Positions 17,990 through 28,323 are shown, counted from the stretch's first letter. The stretch is 42,642 nt of DNA from Bacillota bacterium (GCA_021785975.1 JAJYOE010000012.1:1-42642), one strand, 5' to 3'. A program made the numbers and translations. Notes: a model not told the origin generated them from the letters alone.

Positions 17990-18301
17990 CTAGTTGGTTT
18001 TTGCCGGGTTCGCCACAAAAAGTATTTCCCCAGGCTTCACCAGGTTGTATTTCTTCTGGGCAATGTATGCGATGTAGTTATTTTGGTGCAATTCCTGCAC
18101 TTGTTGGTTTAGGTTCTGGTATTCCTCTTTGGAAGCGTTCAGTTCGCTTTTCAATTGATTTTTCGAGGCTTCCTGTTGGGCCAGAGCTGGGCGTTGCACA
18201 AACAAATACACGTATGCCCCCCATAGAAACACCGCGCTTACCAATACATACCAGATATAAACGCGCCTGCGCTTAAGCTTTCGTTTGGTGCTTGAATTCA
18301 T
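17990..18301 (-). CDS. divIC: Cell division protein DivIC (FtsB-like)
   Basis: A bitopic membrane protein of the divisome that pairs with FtsL and DivIB. The 103-residue product has a basic cytoplasmic start (KRKLKRRR), one membrane segment (about 14-34), a coiled coil (about 40-72) and an extracellular tail with YIAQKKYNLVKPGEILF, the conserved DivIC C-terminal motif. TAGGAG lies 9 bases before the ATG. It follows yabQ by 38 bases, in the yabP-yabQ-divIC-yabR order known from Bacilli. Confidence 0.94.
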   Translation of the reverse strand: MNSSTKRKLKRRRVYIWYVLVSAVFLWGAYVYLFVQRPALAQQEASKNQLKSELNASKEEYQNLNQQVQELHQNNYIAYIAQKKYNLVKPGEILFVANPAKTN

Positions 18302-18339
18302 GAAGGCAACTCCTAAGGAAAGAAAAATAACGAGTTTTT

Positions 18340-18870
18340 TTAATTATTCGTCCCCTCATCATCATCTTCCTTCTTTTCAAAATATCTTGCCACACTTTTT
18401 CCAGTAAATGCAATGGGCCATACCAAAACGATTTCGATTTTTTCCATCATCTGATTGATTCGTTTGGCAGTAATCCACATGAACTTGAGGAGAACCACGA
18501 TTGGCAAGATTAGCATGCGAAAGATCAAATACCATACCCAGCGCATCACGCTCAATATCGCGCGGATCACAGTGGTGGTAACTGCCACCACTAGGCGTCG
18601 AAGAACCAGCGCATAAAGCCACCATCCTGCTCCTAATAGCAGAAAAACAGCAAAGCGAACTTCACCATGGTTTGCACCTAACAGCATCGTGAACACAAAT
18701 ACGGTGGCCACGAGCCAGTAGAGAATATCCCACAGTGCGGAAAATCGCCTTAGGAAGCGCCATTCTTTGATCGCCGTGCGATAAACGTCATGAACGGTTC
18801 CCATGGTGGCACCAGACAACATCATCAACACCAACGTGGCATATTGCTGTTGAAGATCCACCTCCATCAC
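18340..18870 (-). CDS. yabQ: Spore cortex membrane protein YabQ
   Basis: A 176-residue polytopic membrane protein with about four hydrophobic segments (7-25, 45-65, 70-90, 105-135) and a charged end KKEDDDEG. It matches YabQ in the opening pattern (QQQYATLVLMMLSGATMGTVHDVYR) and in being followed by divIC. In B. subtilis YabQ is made in the mother cell and is needed for cortex assembly. Start choice is unclear: GTG at 18870, ATG at 18867 or GTG at 18861; the last matches the family start best. It lies 4 bases after yabP. Confidence 0.9.
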   Translation of the reverse strand: MMEVDLQQQYATLVLMMLSGATMGTVHDVYRTAIKEWRFLRRFSALWDILYWLVATVFVFTMLLGANHGEVRFAVFLLLGAGWWLYALVLRRLVVAVTTTVIRAILSVMRWVWYLIFRMLILPIVVLLKFMWITAKRINQMMEKIEIVLVWPIAFTGKSVARYFEKKEDDDEGTNN

Positions 18871-18874
18871 CCGC

Positions 18875-19168
18875 CTATTTCAAAAGCCTACCCCAGAGTT
18901 TTTTCCCTTGTTTGCCGGGATGGTCGCCTTGCAAATAAGCGAGGTCATCGATGGTACCCTCTATGGATACCAGGCCATTTTCCAGATTCAGCGTCTTGAT
19001 GTGCAAGTTGTCTCCGCGAAGTGACATCATTCCGTTTGTCGTCTGCAATATAAATTCATGCGTATCGAAAGACTCTACACCAGTAACACCAGTCACTTCC
19101 GCATACTCTCTATTCACCATCAAAACCTGATGCCTACCAGCATCACGCACCAGCCTGTCTTCTGCCAA
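18875..19168 (-). CDS. yabP: Sporulation protein YabP
   Basis: A 97-residue soluble protein of the YabP/YqfC family, with VTGVESFDTHEFILQTTNG and LRGDNLHIKTLNLENGLVSIEG as the conserved beta-rich core. In B. subtilis it is expressed in the mother cell under sigma-E together with yabQ. It starts at TTG with AGAGGG 7 bases upstream. A sigma-E-like promoter precedes it, directly after the rqcP terminator, which fits its separate control. Confidence 0.93.
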   Translation of the reverse strand: MAEDRLVRDAGRHQVLMVNREYAEVTGVTGVESFDTHEFILQTTNGMMSLRGDNLHIKTLNLENGLVSIEGTIDDLAYLQGDHPGKQGKKLWGRLLK

Positions 19169-19204
19169 TTGGATTCCCTCTCTTCCGGCCTTGTACTACT
19201 TTTT

Positions 19205-19233
19205 AACTTATGGCCTAAAAGAGGAGAATAGAA
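19205..19233 (-). promoter_or_regulatory. Candidate sigma-E promoter of yabP-yabQ
   Basis: Minus strand: TTCTATT (19233-19227), 14-base spacer, CATAAGTT (19212-19205). The sigma-E consensus is KMATATT-N14-CATACAMT, so spacing and the CATA core fit with a few mismatches. The -35 element overlaps the U-tract of the rqcP terminator. Confidence 0.45.
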
Positions 19234-19264
19234 CAAAAGACGACCTAATCTTCAAGGTCGTCTT
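19234..19264 (-). terminator. Intrinsic terminator of rqcP
   Basis: Minus strand: perfect 10-bp stem AAGACGACCT / AGGTCGTCTT with an 8-base loop (19264-19237), followed by TTGTTC. The stem uses the last codons and stop of rqcP. It separates the housekeeping mazG-hup-rqcP unit from yabP-yabQ. Confidence 0.82.
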
Positions 19265-19547
19265 CCTCATCAAAAGCTTTATCCACTGTTCCTGCAATGC
19301 GTTCTTCACCAAGTATCTGGTATAAATCGCTGGCCTGCTCTTTACGAACCTGCTCCAGGATGTTGGCGATTTTCACACTCATCATCCGGGAACCATAGCG
19401 AATATTCAGCAAATCCCCGATTTGCACCTCTGTTCCTGCCTTGGCAGTTCTCCCGTTGACTTGCACCCTCCCATTATCGCAAAGTTCCTTTGCCAGTGTG
19501 CGGCGCTTCACGAGTCGGGAAACTTTCAGGTATTTGTCAAGCCGCAT
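19245..19547 (-). CDS. rqcP: Ribosome-associated quality control protein RqcP (S4 domain)
   Basis: A 100-residue protein with an S4 RNA-binding fold: [32 protein letters not shown], then AGTEVQIGDLLNIRYG. RqcP works with RqcH on obstructed 50S subunits to add alanine tails to stalled chains. The C-terminal 20 residues are acidic and form part of the terminator. Its ATG shares one base with the hup stop (TAATG), so translation is likely coupled to hup. The B. subtilis counterpart is yabO. Confidence 0.94.
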   Translation of the reverse strand: MRLDKYLKVSRLVKRRTLAKELCDNGRVQVNGRTAKAGTEVQIGDLLNIRYGSRMMSVKIANILEQVRKEQASDLYQILGEERIAGTVDKAFDEEDDLED

Positions 19548-19819
19548 TATTTCGTGGCTTCTTTGAGTTTATTCCCTGGCTTAAATGCCGGTACGGACGA
19601 CTCAGGAATGGAAATCACTTCTCCGGTTTGAGGATTGCGGCCACTCCTTGCTTTGCGCTTGCGAGTTTCAAAAGTACCAAATCCAATCAGTTGTACTTTA
19701 TCCCCTTCAGAAAGCGCTTCAGAAATAGAGTCCAAAAATGCGTTGACGGCTGCTTCCACGTCCTTTTTCTTCAAGCCACTTTTTTCCGCAACTTTGTTAA
19801 TGAGGTCCACTTTATTCAT
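19547..19819 (-). CDS. hup: DNA-binding protein HU
   Basis: Histone-like protein that bends and compacts DNA. The 90-residue product matches the HU family along its length: [41 protein letters not shown] and [15 protein letters not shown], with the DNA-binding beta-arm in the middle. The frame is open 126 bases upstream, into mazG, but HU proteins start at MNK and the protein is of standard length. In B. subtilis the HU gene hbs is elsewhere; mazG-hup-rqcP is a different order. Confidence 0.95.
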   Translation of the reverse strand: MNKVDLINKVAEKSGLKKKDVEAAVNAFLDSISEALSEGDKVQLIGFGTFETRKRKARSGRNPQTGEVISIPESSVPAFKPGNKLKEATK

Positions 19820-19892
19820 AAATCCGATTAGCCCCTTTCCAAGGCAATAATTTTCACTGCTCACTATTCGTCTTAAACCCAGCAATCTCCTG

Positions 19893-21347
19893 CTATGAGT
19901 TGGCTTTTTCTTTCGCATTTTGCCAAAATTCATCGAGAATTGCAAGTTCCACCTCTGAAAAATCCAAATTGCGTCGTTTCAGCTCCTGTTCAATATGTAC
20001 AAATCGCCGTCTGAACTTTTGATTCGTGAGCGCGAGCGCCCTTTCCGGATCAATGCCATAATGGCGTCCCAAATTGACCAGCGAGAATAACATGTCGCCA
20101 AATTCCTTGCGTTGTTCTTCTTCCGTGCCAGCCTCTCTAAATTCGAGCATTTCTTCGTCAAATTTGGCAAAAACGGGCTCAAGATCAGGCCAGTCAAAAC
20201 CCACCTTTGCGGCTTTTTTCTGCAATTCGTAACTCTCATTTAAGGGAGATTGGCCTTTTTTCACCTTATCCAGCAGCGATTGCGGTTTCGCTGTATTTTC
20301 TGTCTTTTTGATTTGTTCCCAGTTTTGCACGACTTCTTCAGCGGTGGTCGCCAACGCGTCGCCAAAGACGTGTGGATGCCTGCGAATCAGTTTGGCGCTA
20401 AGTGTGCGAATGACATCCCTGACCTGAAATTCGCCCTCATCAAGACCAATTTGACTGTGTAGCAGGACTTGCAGCAGCACATCTCCCAATTCTTCCACTA
20501 ACTCATCCACGTCGCCTTCATCGATCGCCTGCGCCACCTCATACGCCTCCTCTATCACATAAGGACGTAGCGACTCATGCGTCTGTTCCTTATCCCACGG
20601 ACACCCGTCAGGACTTCTGAGTGCTGCGACAATATTGACGACTTCCGACCATTCTCCATACAATCCTTCACTTTGTAAAGGAGGAACATATAACGTCGTG
20701 AGATGGTCGATCTCCTTTGTCCGGTCGAGCTCAAAAAGAGGTACTTTTTGTAACGATTCCTGCCCATCAATTCCAATGGAACTGGCAATAACGACTTCCC
20801 ACTCATCTCCATAGACCTCGGAGAGCAACATCTTCGTATCACTAGCCACCGCTTGATTGTAAAGTTGCATGATCATGGTATGAGCTCGAGGTTGTAACAT
20901 GTCTTTTCGAAGCGAGGTCGCATCGAGAAGCAGAAGTCCGTCCGCAGGGTCGACTCCCACTTTGAATAACAATTCGTCGATAAAACTCTGGCCGGATTCA
21001 TAGATCAATAACACTTTTTTTGCCTGTGCCGCGACCTGCAACAGTTGGATACTCCGTTCAGCCACCCCCGGATGACCTGGTACCAGATAGACAATCTCTG
21101 ACTCCCTGTCCGCTTCGCTGAGCAAAAAATCGACGATTCGCTCGTATAGAGAAGAGAAGTCGTTTGCCTCTTCATAAAATGAATCCAGTGACACAAAGGG
21201 GAGGTTTCGCTGGATTAAAAAATTGGCGCTAGGGTGTCGCGCGGTACGAAGGTAGATCGGAAAGTTCTTTTCCATCAGCAGTACGGTACCGTATGGTATA
21301 CTGGCAATCGCGCCAGGTCCGAGCCCCGCGATGTGAATGATCCCCAT
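19893..21347 (-). CDS. mazG: MazG-family pyrophosphohydrolase fused to tetrapyrrole-methylase domain (YabN)
   Basis: A 484-residue fusion like B. subtilis YabN. Residues 1-215 form a SAM-dependent methylase-like domain ([24 protein letters not shown]). Residues 245 to the end hold two MazG helical domains, the first with [22 protein letters not shown] and [15 protein letters not shown], whose acidic residues bind magnesium. MazG hydrolyses nucleoside triphosphates to monophosphates and may limit abnormal nucleotides. The ATG at 21347 follows AGGGG; a TTG further out has no site. The start lies 18 bases after the flippase stop. Confidence 0.93.
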   Translation of the reverse strand: MGIIHIAGLGPGAIASIPYGTVLLMEKNFPIYLRTARHPSANFLIQRNLPFVSLDSFYEEANDFSSLYERIVDFLLSEADRESEIVYLVPGHPGVAERSIQLLQVAAQAKKVLLIYESGQSFIDELLFKVGVDPADGLLLLDATSLRKDMLQPRAHTMIMQLYNQAVASDTKMLLSEVYGDEWEVVIASSIGIDGQESLQKVPLFELDRTKEIDHLTTLYVPPLQSEGLYGEWSEVVNIVAALRSPDGCPWDKEQTHESLRPYVIEEAYEVAQAIDEGDVDELVEELGDVLLQVLLHSQIGLDEGEFQVRDVIRTLSAKLIRRHPHVFGDALATTAEEVVQNWEQIKKTENTAKPQSLLDKVKKGQSPLNESYELQKKAAKVGFDWPDLEPVFAKFDEEMLEFREAGTEEEQRKEFGDMLFSLVNLGRHYGIDPERALALTNQKFRRRFVHIEQELKRRNLDFSEVELAILDEFWQNAKEKANS

Positions 21348-21364
21348 AATATTGCCCCTTTTTA

Positions 21365-23011
21365 TCAAGAGTAAAATCTCATTTTGCGAAGAAGAGTAGT
21401 GAGCGGCTTGCCAAACTTAGGCAAGGCCTGAACCTCAGTTTCCGACAACAAACCGCCCAAGATGAGCATCGCCACATAGGTCAAAATGCCTGCCAAAATA
21501 CTCGTAAGCACGAGTCCCGCAGCATCCACCCGCGCCGGAAGCTGCAAATGCCAAAAGTTCCATTGGCGTTGTATTCCAAACACGAAGGCCCCCATCACAA
21601 AAACAGCCATCAGTGGCTTGAAGACGTGCTGGAAGTAGGAGAGGCGAAGCTGGATTTTGCGCTTCAACACCCACCAGTTCCACCCTGCGGCGAGCGCGTA
21701 GCTAAGAGCGGTGGCAATGGCAGCACCGGTAATTTGATAGCGCGGAACCAGTATAAAGTTTAACGCAATTTTAAGCGCCGTACCAGCCAGCAAACTGACA
21801 AGCGGGGTGTAGACCAGCCCCAACCCCTGAAGGCTGGCAGCCGCATTCAACTGGATGCTGCTAAAAAGGGTGGCTACTCCCATCCACATAATCGCCTGTT
21901 CACCCTGCGCATCCCGAAAAAGCGCGATATCTATCGGCCTTGCGAGCAAAATCAAACCCACTGCCGCAGGAAGCGCCAAATACGCGGTATAGCGCATGCC
22001 AAGTCCCACCCGCTCTTTTACCGTGGATGCACCGCTTCTAGTGTTGGCTTCAGAAACCGCTGGAAGCAGTGCCACGCCAATGGAACTGACGAGGGTAGCC
22101 GGAAGCATTAGCAACTTGAACGCCCGCCCTGATAACAATCCATAAAGATGAGTGGCCGAATTTTGAGTAATCCCCTGCGCCTTCAGTAAATTTGTTACGG
22201 TCAATGCGTCGACGTTGCTAAAGAGCGGAATGATGAGGGCTCCTAAACTGACAGGAATCGAGTAATAGATCAACTTTCGAACAATGGTGCCTGTGGATAC
22301 CCTTAGGTGGAAAACGTCGGAATGACGCCTCTCTCTTGGCTGGTGCATGGTTTTGCGGAATTTCAAAAGTTGTAATATTATCACAATCAGCCCGGATAAC
22401 CCGCCAGTCACCGCTCCAAAGGACGCCACGGCGGCTGCCGCCCTCACTTTTCCCCCAAAAGACAGCACTACCCACACACCGGCGATGATGGTGAGAACGC
22501 GCACCAACTGTTCCACCACTTGCGACACCGCCGTCGGTTTCATCCATTGCCAACCTTGAAAATACCCTCGGATACTGCTCAGCATCGGCACGACAAAAAG
22601 CGCCGGTGCCACTGCCTTTAAAGCCCAAGTCGCGCGCATGTCTCCCGCTAACCGGGCAAAAGCATCACTGAAGGCATAAAGAGACACCATCGCCATCAAC
22701 CCTGTCCCTGCCAGCAAAAAAAACGCCACTCGAAAAATGCGGTTCGCACTCCCCACATCGCGAATCGCCGTATACTCGCTCACGTATTTTGAAATCGCCA
22801 CGGGAAACCCGGCAGTAGAAATCACCAGCAATGTGGCATACACCGGATAGGCCATCTGGTATATCCCCATCCCACTGTCGCCGATCAGGTTCTGCAGAAT
22901 AATCGTATAGACAGAACCCAAAAGTTTGGAAATGATGGCCGCCAAAGTAAGAATGAACGCCCCACGCACAAAAGTCCTGCTAGATGCCACCGTATTTTCC
23001 ACTCCCAACAT
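21365..23011 (-). CDS. yabM: MOP-family lipid flippase, YabM/SpoVB type
   Basis: A polytopic membrane protein of about 548 residues with roughly 14 hydrophobic segments, of the polysaccharide-transporter/MurJ-like family. The first segment (FILTLAAIISKLLGSVYTII) and GMGIYQMAYPVYATLLVISTAGFPVAISKYVSEY are the SpoVB/YabM signature. It probably flips an undecaprenyl-linked precursor. The position between spoVT and mazG matches B. subtilis yabM. The start is not settled: the ATG at 23011 has only a close CGAGAG, while GTG codons inside (about 22990) have GGGAG upstream; the frame is open to 23071. Confidence 0.88.
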   Translation of the reverse strand: MLGVENTVASSRTFVRGAFILTLAAIISKLLGSVYTIILQNLIGDSGMGIYQMAYPVYATLLVISTAGFPVAISKYVSEYTAIRDVGSANRIFRVAFFLLAGTGLMAMVSLYAFSDAFARLAGDMRATWALKAVAPALFVVPMLSSIRGYFQGWQWMKPTAVSQVVEQLVRVLTIIAGVWVVLSFGGKVRAAAAVASFGAVTGGLSGLIVIILQLLKFRKTMHQPRERRHSDVFHLRVSTGTIVRKLIYYSIPVSLGALIIPLFSNVDALTVTNLLKAQGITQNSATHLYGLLSGRAFKLLMLPATLVSSIGVALLPAVSEANTRSGASTVKERVGLGMRYTAYLALPAAVGLILLARPIDIALFRDAQGEQAIMWMGVATLFSSIQLNAAASLQGLGLVYTPLVSLLAGTALKIALNFILVPRYQITGAAIATALSYALAAGWNWWVLKRKIQLRLSYFQHVFKPLMAVFVMGAFVFGIQRQWNFWHLQLPARVDAAGLVLTSILAGILTYVAMLILGGLLSETEVQALPKFGKPLTTLLRKMRFYS

Positions 23012-23073
23012 CTCTCGATAGAGAAGTATACGGGGACAACCTACCAGATATACAAGGGCCAAAACTACCACAT

Positions 23074-23096
23074 AAAAAGGACAGCCCTCGCTGTCC
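23074..23096 (-). terminator. Intrinsic terminator of spoVT
   Basis: Minus strand: GGACAGC / GCTGTCC stem of 7 bp with a 4-base loop (23096-23079), directly followed by TTTTT (23078-23074). It lies 28 bases after the spoVT stop. Confidence 0.92.
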
Positions 23097-23123
23097 CAAT
23101 GATTCGATAAAAGGGTGTTGTGA

Positions 23124-23666
23124 TTATTGGTCCATCTGCTTTGACAAAAATCCTGCCGCCGTTTCGGCCAGCTTGGTTTCCAGCTCCCCCATTTTTATCC
23201 CTTCGTCGCGCGATATCAACACTACGCTTCCGATCGGATCTCCGTTATACATAATGGGGACGATGACATGTGAACTGAGTTGTTCAGTTCGATCACGAAT
23301 TAATTGCACTTCGGTGGCATTCGTAGATACGATGGATTTACGTTCATCCATGGCTTTTTCAAGTTCAGTCCCAACGGGCTTTTCCAGGTATTCCTTTTTA
23401 GCAATTCCGGCGGAAGCAATCACTGTGTCACGATCTGTGATCAGCGTAAAGTGGCCGGATGCCTCATTCAGTGATTCGGCATATTCTTTGGCGAAATCTC
23501 CCAGCTCCCCGATCGGGGAATATTTTTTTAAGATGACCTCGCCGTCTCTGTCCACAAAAATTTCAAGTGGGTCCCCTTCACGAATCCGCAATGTTCGTCT
23601 TATCTCTTTTGGAATGACCACTCTTCCCAAATCGTCAATCCGCCGCACAATTCCTGTGGCTTTCAT
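23124..23666 (-). CDS. spoVT: Stage V sporulation transcription factor SpoVT
   Basis: A 180-residue regulator of sigma-G-dependent forespore genes. Residues 1-50 are an AbrB-type swapped-hairpin DNA-binding domain (GIVRRIDDLGRVVIPKEIRRTLRI). Residues 55-178 form a GAF-like domain. The frame is open 129 bases upstream but the family start is MKATGIVRR, and GGGGGG lies upstream. It is enclosed by two terminators, so it is its own unit. A CAATATA element about 60 bases upstream could be a sigma-G -10, without a convincing -35. Confidence 0.95.
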   Translation of the reverse strand: MKATGIVRRIDDLGRVVIPKEIRRTLRIREGDPLEIFVDRDGEVILKKYSPIGELGDFAKEYAESLNEASGHFTLITDRDTVIASAGIAKKEYLEKPVGTELEKAMDERKSIVSTNATEVQLIRDRTEQLSSHVIVPIMYNGDPIGSVVLISRDEGIKMGELETKLAETAAGFLSKQMDQ

Positions 23667-23763
23667 TGCACTACCCCCCAGACAAATGAAGCTTGCGAAA
23701 CTGTTGCCTTTATATTGTCCGAAGAACAGGGAGTTTAACATGAAATCACATGTAACATAATGG

Positions 23764-23792
23764 AAAAGCCGCTCGCCTGTATGGCGAACGGC
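23764..23792 (-). terminator. Intrinsic terminator of the prsA-like gene
   Basis: Minus strand: 10-bp stem GCCGTTCGCC / GGCGAGCGGC (one G-U pair) with loop ATACA (23792-23768), followed by TTTT (23767-23764). It lies 20 bases after the stop. Confidence 0.9.
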
Positions 23793-23812
23793 CAACCTTG
23801 TCCATCACAGAT

Positions 23813-24742
23813 TTAGCTGAGCGTGTATTTGATATCCGCATTCTTTTGCAATTTTTTTACAATTCCCGTCATGACGGTATTCGTTTTTTGTTGAAGCAGG
23901 GTTTGCTGAATCGTCGATTCCACACTCTTAAACGGAGTAATCGTCCGTTTCAACACTTCCATCACGTGATAGCCGTATTGAGACTTAAATGGGTTGCCAA
24001 TCACACCAATTGGTTGACTCATGGCATGATCGCGGAACGGTACGACCCATTGTGACGGACTCTGATTGGCGTATAAACCGCCGTTATTCTTTGATCCCGT
24101 ATCGGTCGAATACTGTTTGGCAAGCTTGGTCCAACTTCCGCCATTCCTCAGTTGCGTCGCAATTTGCTGAGCCAATGACAGCTTGTTGACGAGGATATGC
24201 CGGACGGAGACAGTGGCAAATTGATAAAGATTCTGCTTGTAATACTGCTCTTCCGATTGGAGAGAAACTTTATTCACCAGTTTTTGCGAATATAACTGAA
24301 GAATAAGCAGGGTTTTCACATAATCGGCAAGATTGGTGTTTTGTAATCCTAAGGTCTGCATTTTGGTGTCAAAGCTGCTTGTATTTCCGCTATAGAGCGA
24401 CTGGATGGCGCTTTGCTTGATGTTCAGCACAGTTTGGTTCACTTGCGCGTTCGTTACCTTGATACCTGCCTTCACTGCCTGCGCTTCAAGCAATCGGTTA
24501 TAGACAATGTACTGCTGTATGACTTGTTTTTTTACTGTGGTAGAGACACTCGTCAACTGTGGATCGAACAATTGCTGCAGATGAACCTGCTCATTCATTT
24601 GAGACGCAGTGACTGTCCCACCATTGTACGTTGCCACAACGGCAGCAGCGCTGTTCGTGCCGCAACCGGTGAGGGCAAGACCCATCACGGCGACAGATGC
24701 GACTATCAATGTACTTTTTTTCTTAAAAAAACTAATGGACAT
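23813..24742 (-). CDS. PrsA-like peptidyl-prolyl isomerase lipoprotein
   Basis: A 309-residue lipoprotein foldase. The signal peptide ([16 protein letters not shown] onward) ends in the lipobox LTGC with C27 as the lipidated residue. It is followed by a SurA/trigger-like helical region (35-175) and a parvulin domain at about 178-265 (VRHILVN, NGGLYANQSPSQWVVPF, SQYGYHVMEVL). It should help secreted proteins fold outside the membrane. The ATG at 24742 has AAAGGAGG 9 bases upstream and overlaps the mfd end by 11 bases. B. subtilis has no such gene between mfd and spoVT. The exact orthology to PrsA is not proven. Confidence 0.9.
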   Translation of the reverse strand: MSISFFKKKSTLIVASVAVMGLALTGCGTNSAAAVVATYNGGTVTASQMNEQVHLQQLFDPQLTSVSTTVKKQVIQQYIVYNRLLEAQAVKAGIKVTNAQVNQTVLNIKQSAIQSLYSGNTSSFDTKMQTLGLQNTNLADYVKTLLILQLYSQKLVNKVSLQSEEQYYKQNLYQFATVSVRHILVNKLSLAQQIATQLRNGGSWTKLAKQYSTDTGSKNNGGLYANQSPSQWVVPFRDHAMSQPIGVIGNPFKSQYGYHVMEVLKRTITPFKSVESTIQQTLLQQKTNTVMTGIVKKLQKNADIKYTLS

Positions 24743-27700
24743 TTTCAAAAGCCTCCTTTGATTCAATAAAAACAGACGTCATCTCCTTCATGACCTTCAT
24801 GGCCATTTGGAGCAACTCATCATCTTTGACGCGACGACCTTCAATCACCAGCGCGTAGTGTCCTCCCGTAGCTTTTAGGTGCATCCGCTTAGGATACAAT
24901 TGCGTCATCTGGAACAAGTGCGGACCAGAGAGATTGGCCGTTTGTTCCGGCCTGAACACTATTTGCAAATCGTGATCCTGTTTCATGAGGGACTCCAGGT
25001 CATACCGGTAGGCATAGGCCCGAAGGCTCGCCACGGACAGGAGGTTTTCCACCTGTTGCGGCGGATCTCCAAATCGGTCTTGGAGTTCCTCCCGCAGATC
25101 AGCCACATCATCCAATGATCTGCAGGCCACAAATTTTTGATATACTTCAATTTTTTGCGCAACATCCGGGATATATTCTTGCGGCAGATAGGCATCGACT
25201 GTGATCTCCACGTTAGGCTCTCGTTTCTCTTCCTTCTTTTCGCCTCTCAATTCGCGAATGGCATCCGCCAGCATCTCCGAGTACATATCAAACCCTACCG
25301 CACTGATGAACCCGTGTTGTTCCGCACCGAGCAAATTGCCGGCGCCCCTTATGGAAAGATCCCTCATGGCAATCTTGAACCCGCTGCCAAGCTCGGTGAA
25401 TTCCTTGATCGCCTGTAATCGCTTTTCTGCCACTTCCGTGAGCACCTTATCCGGTTGATACGTAAAGTAGGCATAAGCAATCCGGTTGGATCTCCCTACT
25501 CTTCCCCGCAGCTGATACAATTGGGAGAGTCCCAGACGGTCCGCATGAAATACGATTAACGTATTGACGTTGGGAATATCGATGCCAGTTTCTATAATGG
25601 TCGTCGATACCAGTACATCCGTCTCGCCCTGCAAAAAATCCAGCATCACCCGCTCCAATTGAGACTCGGGCATTTGTCCGTGACCCACTGCCACCCTGGC
25701 ATCAGGAACCATGCGAGTGATCCGGTCGGCGATCGACTGGATGCCTTGTACCTGATTGTATAAAACATAAACTTGACCGCCACGGCTCAGTTCCCGTTCA
25801 ATTGCTTCTTTCAATAACACATCGTTATATTCTAACACATAGGTCTGAACGGGAAAACGATTCTCGGGTGGGGTTTCAATCACGGATAAATCCCTCACCC
25901 CCACCATCGACATGTGGAGTGTTCGCGGTATCGGGGTGGCGGTCAGCGTCAAACAGTCAATGTTGCTCTTCAGTTGCTTTAATTTCTCCTTATGAGTGAC
26001 GCCAAAACGCTGTTCTTCATCGACGACAAGCAACCCCAGATCCTTAAACTGCACACTTTTGTTCAGCAAGCGGTGGGTACCGATCACCACGTCGACTGCC
26101 CCTGTACGAACTCCCTCTAGCACCTTTGCCACTTCCGCCTTACTGCGAAAACGACTGATCATTTCAATGGTCACCGGGAATCCGGAAAACCTTTCGCTAA
26201 ACGTCGAATAATGCTGCTGCGCGAGAATCGTGGTTGGCACGAGCACTGCCACTTGCTTTCCATCAAAAACAGCTTTCGCCGCCGCGCGAATCGCCACCTC
26301 TGTTTTTCCGTATCCGACGTCGCCGCAAAGCAGCCTATCCATCGGCCTGGTCTTTTCCATGTCCTTCTTGATGTCTGTCACTGCACGCAACTGATCTGGT
26401 GTTTCTTCATAGGGAAACATCGCTTCAAAGTCGCGCTGCCACTCCGTATCACCGCGAAAAGAGTGTCCGGGTTTTGCCTCCCGCTCAGCATACAGCTTGA
26501 TCAAATCCTCCGCGATATCCTGCACGGACTTCTGGACTTTGTGCTTGGTACGAGCCCATTCCGCTCCCCCCAAGTGATTGAGCCGTGGTTCACGCTCTTC
26601 ATTGCCCAAAAATTTCTGTACCAGGTTGATTTGATCCACAGGCACGTACAACTTGTCGTTACCCGCATACTGCAAATGGAGATAGTCCCGATGAGTACCT
26701 CCCACGTCGAGCGTCTCGACACCCAAATACCTGCCGATGCCGTGATTAACGTGTACGACACAATCACCGACATGAAGATCCTGATAACTTTTAATTCGCG
26801 CAGCTTCTGGCGCATCGTCACGAACACGCCTCGCACGCTTTTTGGTGACAAAAATCTCACTTTCGCTGATCAGCACCAAATGCGCATGAGGCAGCTCAAA
26901 CCCAGCAGAGAGGTTGCCGATAATGACCATTGGCATTTCCGCCAACGGATCAAAATACGGTCTCTGCTCCAGTTGAATAGAAAAATCCTCCAGAACACGA
27001 ACGAGTCTGTCCGCACGCTCAGCGCTGGCTGCCAAAATGACCACATGCTGGTTCGTTTTTCGAAATCGGGATAGTTCTGATTTTAAGAGCGGCAATTGCC
27101 CATGAAATTTTTGCATCGAATGCATGGGGATCGTCGTCGTCTGGACCGCATGCACTCCTGGCACATGGCGCGGAAACAGGCTGACATACAGCGTAGGACG
27201 CCCTTCGCTCAGAAAAATCCGTTCTAAATCGTAAGTCGTCATCAGTCCAGGCAGAATCTCCCCACGCTCCAGTGCCCCTGTAACCCATTCTGCTTCTTCC
27301 CGGATCACACGTTCCATGGTCTCCCGCAAACGCATCGGCTCATCGTAAAACATCCAAGTATCTGCCGGGAAATAATCGAGCGCGATGCGATGATGACCCT
27401 CCAACCAATTCGCATAGCGAAGTAATCCAGGAAAATGAATCCCCTCCTGCATTCTCTCCGCATCCCGCCCTATATGATGCCGCACTTGACTGATAAATTC
27501 CTGATGATGAGCCTGTTTGCTTAAAAATGCGGTCATTTCCCATTGCACATGTTCTCCCAGACGCTTCAATTCATCACCGCTAACCACCATTTCCCTGGCC
27601 GGCCAGATTTCAATCGATTTCGATTGCTCTGTCGAACGCTGGGTTTCGATATCAAAAAAACGAATCGAATCCACTTCGTCGCCAAACCACTCTATGCGAA

Positions 27701-28268
27701 CCGCATCTGCACTAAGCGGAAACACATCAATCAGTCCACCGCGCACACTGAACTGTCCTCTTGTCTCCACGCGCTCCACGCGCTCATATCCAGTGGAAAC
27801 CAGGTTTTCGATCAATTGGTCCATCGGGTAGGCGGATCCCCAAGAAAGCTCCACCACCGCGTCAAACAGACGCTTTGGAGCCACCATCGGTTGCTTCAAC
27901 CCTCTGATGGTAGTGACAAATACTGCGCGCTCGCGATTTTTCAAGGCTTGCAACGCACGCAACCTCAGCGCGGCCATTTCCGGACTAAAAGCGAGAAGAT
28001 CCTCGTGGATCAATTCGCGTTCCGGAAAGAGAAACACCCGCTCTTCTCCCAATAGTTCGCTGACATCAGCCACAATGGCTTCTGCGTTCATCATCGAATG
28101 GGTCACAATCAATATGGTATTGGCGTCGTTTTTTAGCGCAGCATAAAGCAAATGCCTGGCTGAACCGCTGATTCCAGCCACCATTTGATGCCCTTCGCCC
28201 TTATGCATGGCTCGCCCTAGCAATTGAACGTCTTCTGTTCGAGCCAGATAATCTACGATTTCGCGCAA
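24732..28268 (-). CDS. mfd: Transcription-repair coupling factor Mfd
   Basis: Removes RNA polymerase stalled at DNA lesions and recruits UvrA. The 1178-residue product has the UvrB-like N-terminal domains (1-350), the RNA polymerase interaction domain around [20 protein letters not shown] (about 500-565), then an SF2 translocase. Walker A GDVGYGKT is near 650, VVDEEQRFG near 750, and the TRG motif region reads [14 protein letters not shown]. The C-terminal TRCF domain closes it. It starts at TTG with GGGGGAG about 7 bases upstream. Length and order (fin-mfd) match B. subtilis. Confidence 0.97.
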   Translation of the reverse strand: MREIVDYLARTEDVQLLGRAMHKGEGHQMVAGISGSARHLLYAALKNDANTILIVTHSMMNAEAIVADVSELLGEERVFLFPERELIHEDLLAFSPEMAALRLRALQALKNRERAVFVTTIRGLKQPMVAPKRLFDAVVELSWGSAYPMDQLIENLVSTGYERVERVETRGQFSVRGGLIDVFPLSADAVRIEWFGDEVDSIRFFDIETQRSTEQSKSIEIWPAREMVVSGDELKRLGEHVQWEMTAFLSKQAHHQEFISQVRHHIGRDAERMQEGIHFPGLLRYANWLEGHHRIALDYFPADTWMFYDEPMRLRETMERVIREEAEWVTGALERGEILPGLMTTYDLERIFLSEGRPTLYVSLFPRHVPGVHAVQTTTIPMHSMQKFHGQLPLLKSELSRFRKTNQHVVILAASAERADRLVRVLEDFSIQLEQRPYFDPLAEMPMVIIGNLSAGFELPHAHLVLISESEIFVTKKRARRVRDDAPEAARIKSYQDLHVGDCVVHVNHGIGRYLGVETLDVGGTHRDYLHLQYAGNDKLYVPVDQINLVQKFLGNEEREPRLNHLGGAEWARTKHKVQKSVQDIAEDLIKLYAEREAKPGHSFRGDTEWQRDFEAMFPYEETPDQLRAVTDIKKDMEKTRPMDRLLCGDVGYGKTEVAIRAAAKAVFDGKQVAVLVPTTILAQQHYSTFSERFSGFPVTIEMISRFRSKAEVAKVLEGVRTGAVDVVIGTHRLLNKSVQFKDLGLLVVDEEQRFGVTHKEKLKQLKSNIDCLTLTATPIPRTLHMSMVGVRDLSVIETPPENRFPVQTYVLEYNDVLLKEAIERELSRGGQVYVLYNQVQGIQSIADRITRMVPDARVAVGHGQMPESQLERVMLDFLQGETDVLVSTTIIETGIDIPNVNTLIVFHADRLGLSQLYQLRGRVGRSNRIAYAYFTYQPDKVLTEVAEKRLQAIKEFTELGSGFKIAMRDLSIRGAGNLLGAEQHGFISAVGFDMYSEMLADAIRELRGEKKEEKREPNVEITVDAYLPQEYIPDVAQKIEVYQKFVACRSLDDVADLREELQDRFGDPPQQVENLLSVASLRAYAYRYDLESLMKQDHDLQIVFRPEQTANLSGPHLFQMTQLYPKRMHLKATGGHYALVIEGRRVKDDELLQMAMKVMKEMTSVFIESKEAFENVH

Positions 28269-28323
28269 CTTCTTCTCCCCCTGCCGCTAAAATCGCGCAT
28301 ACTTTATTGGTAACAGCAAATAA

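Noticed and set aside
22984-23760. Plus-strand frame of 258 codons opposite spoVT
   Set aside because: It crosses the spoVT terminator and two intergenic regions antisense to good genes. The translation is Ser/Pro/Ile-rich without a family match.
26211-27074. Plus-strand frame of 287 codons opposite mfd
   Set aside because: It is fully antisense to mfd and has no recognisable domain. It arises from codon use in mfd.
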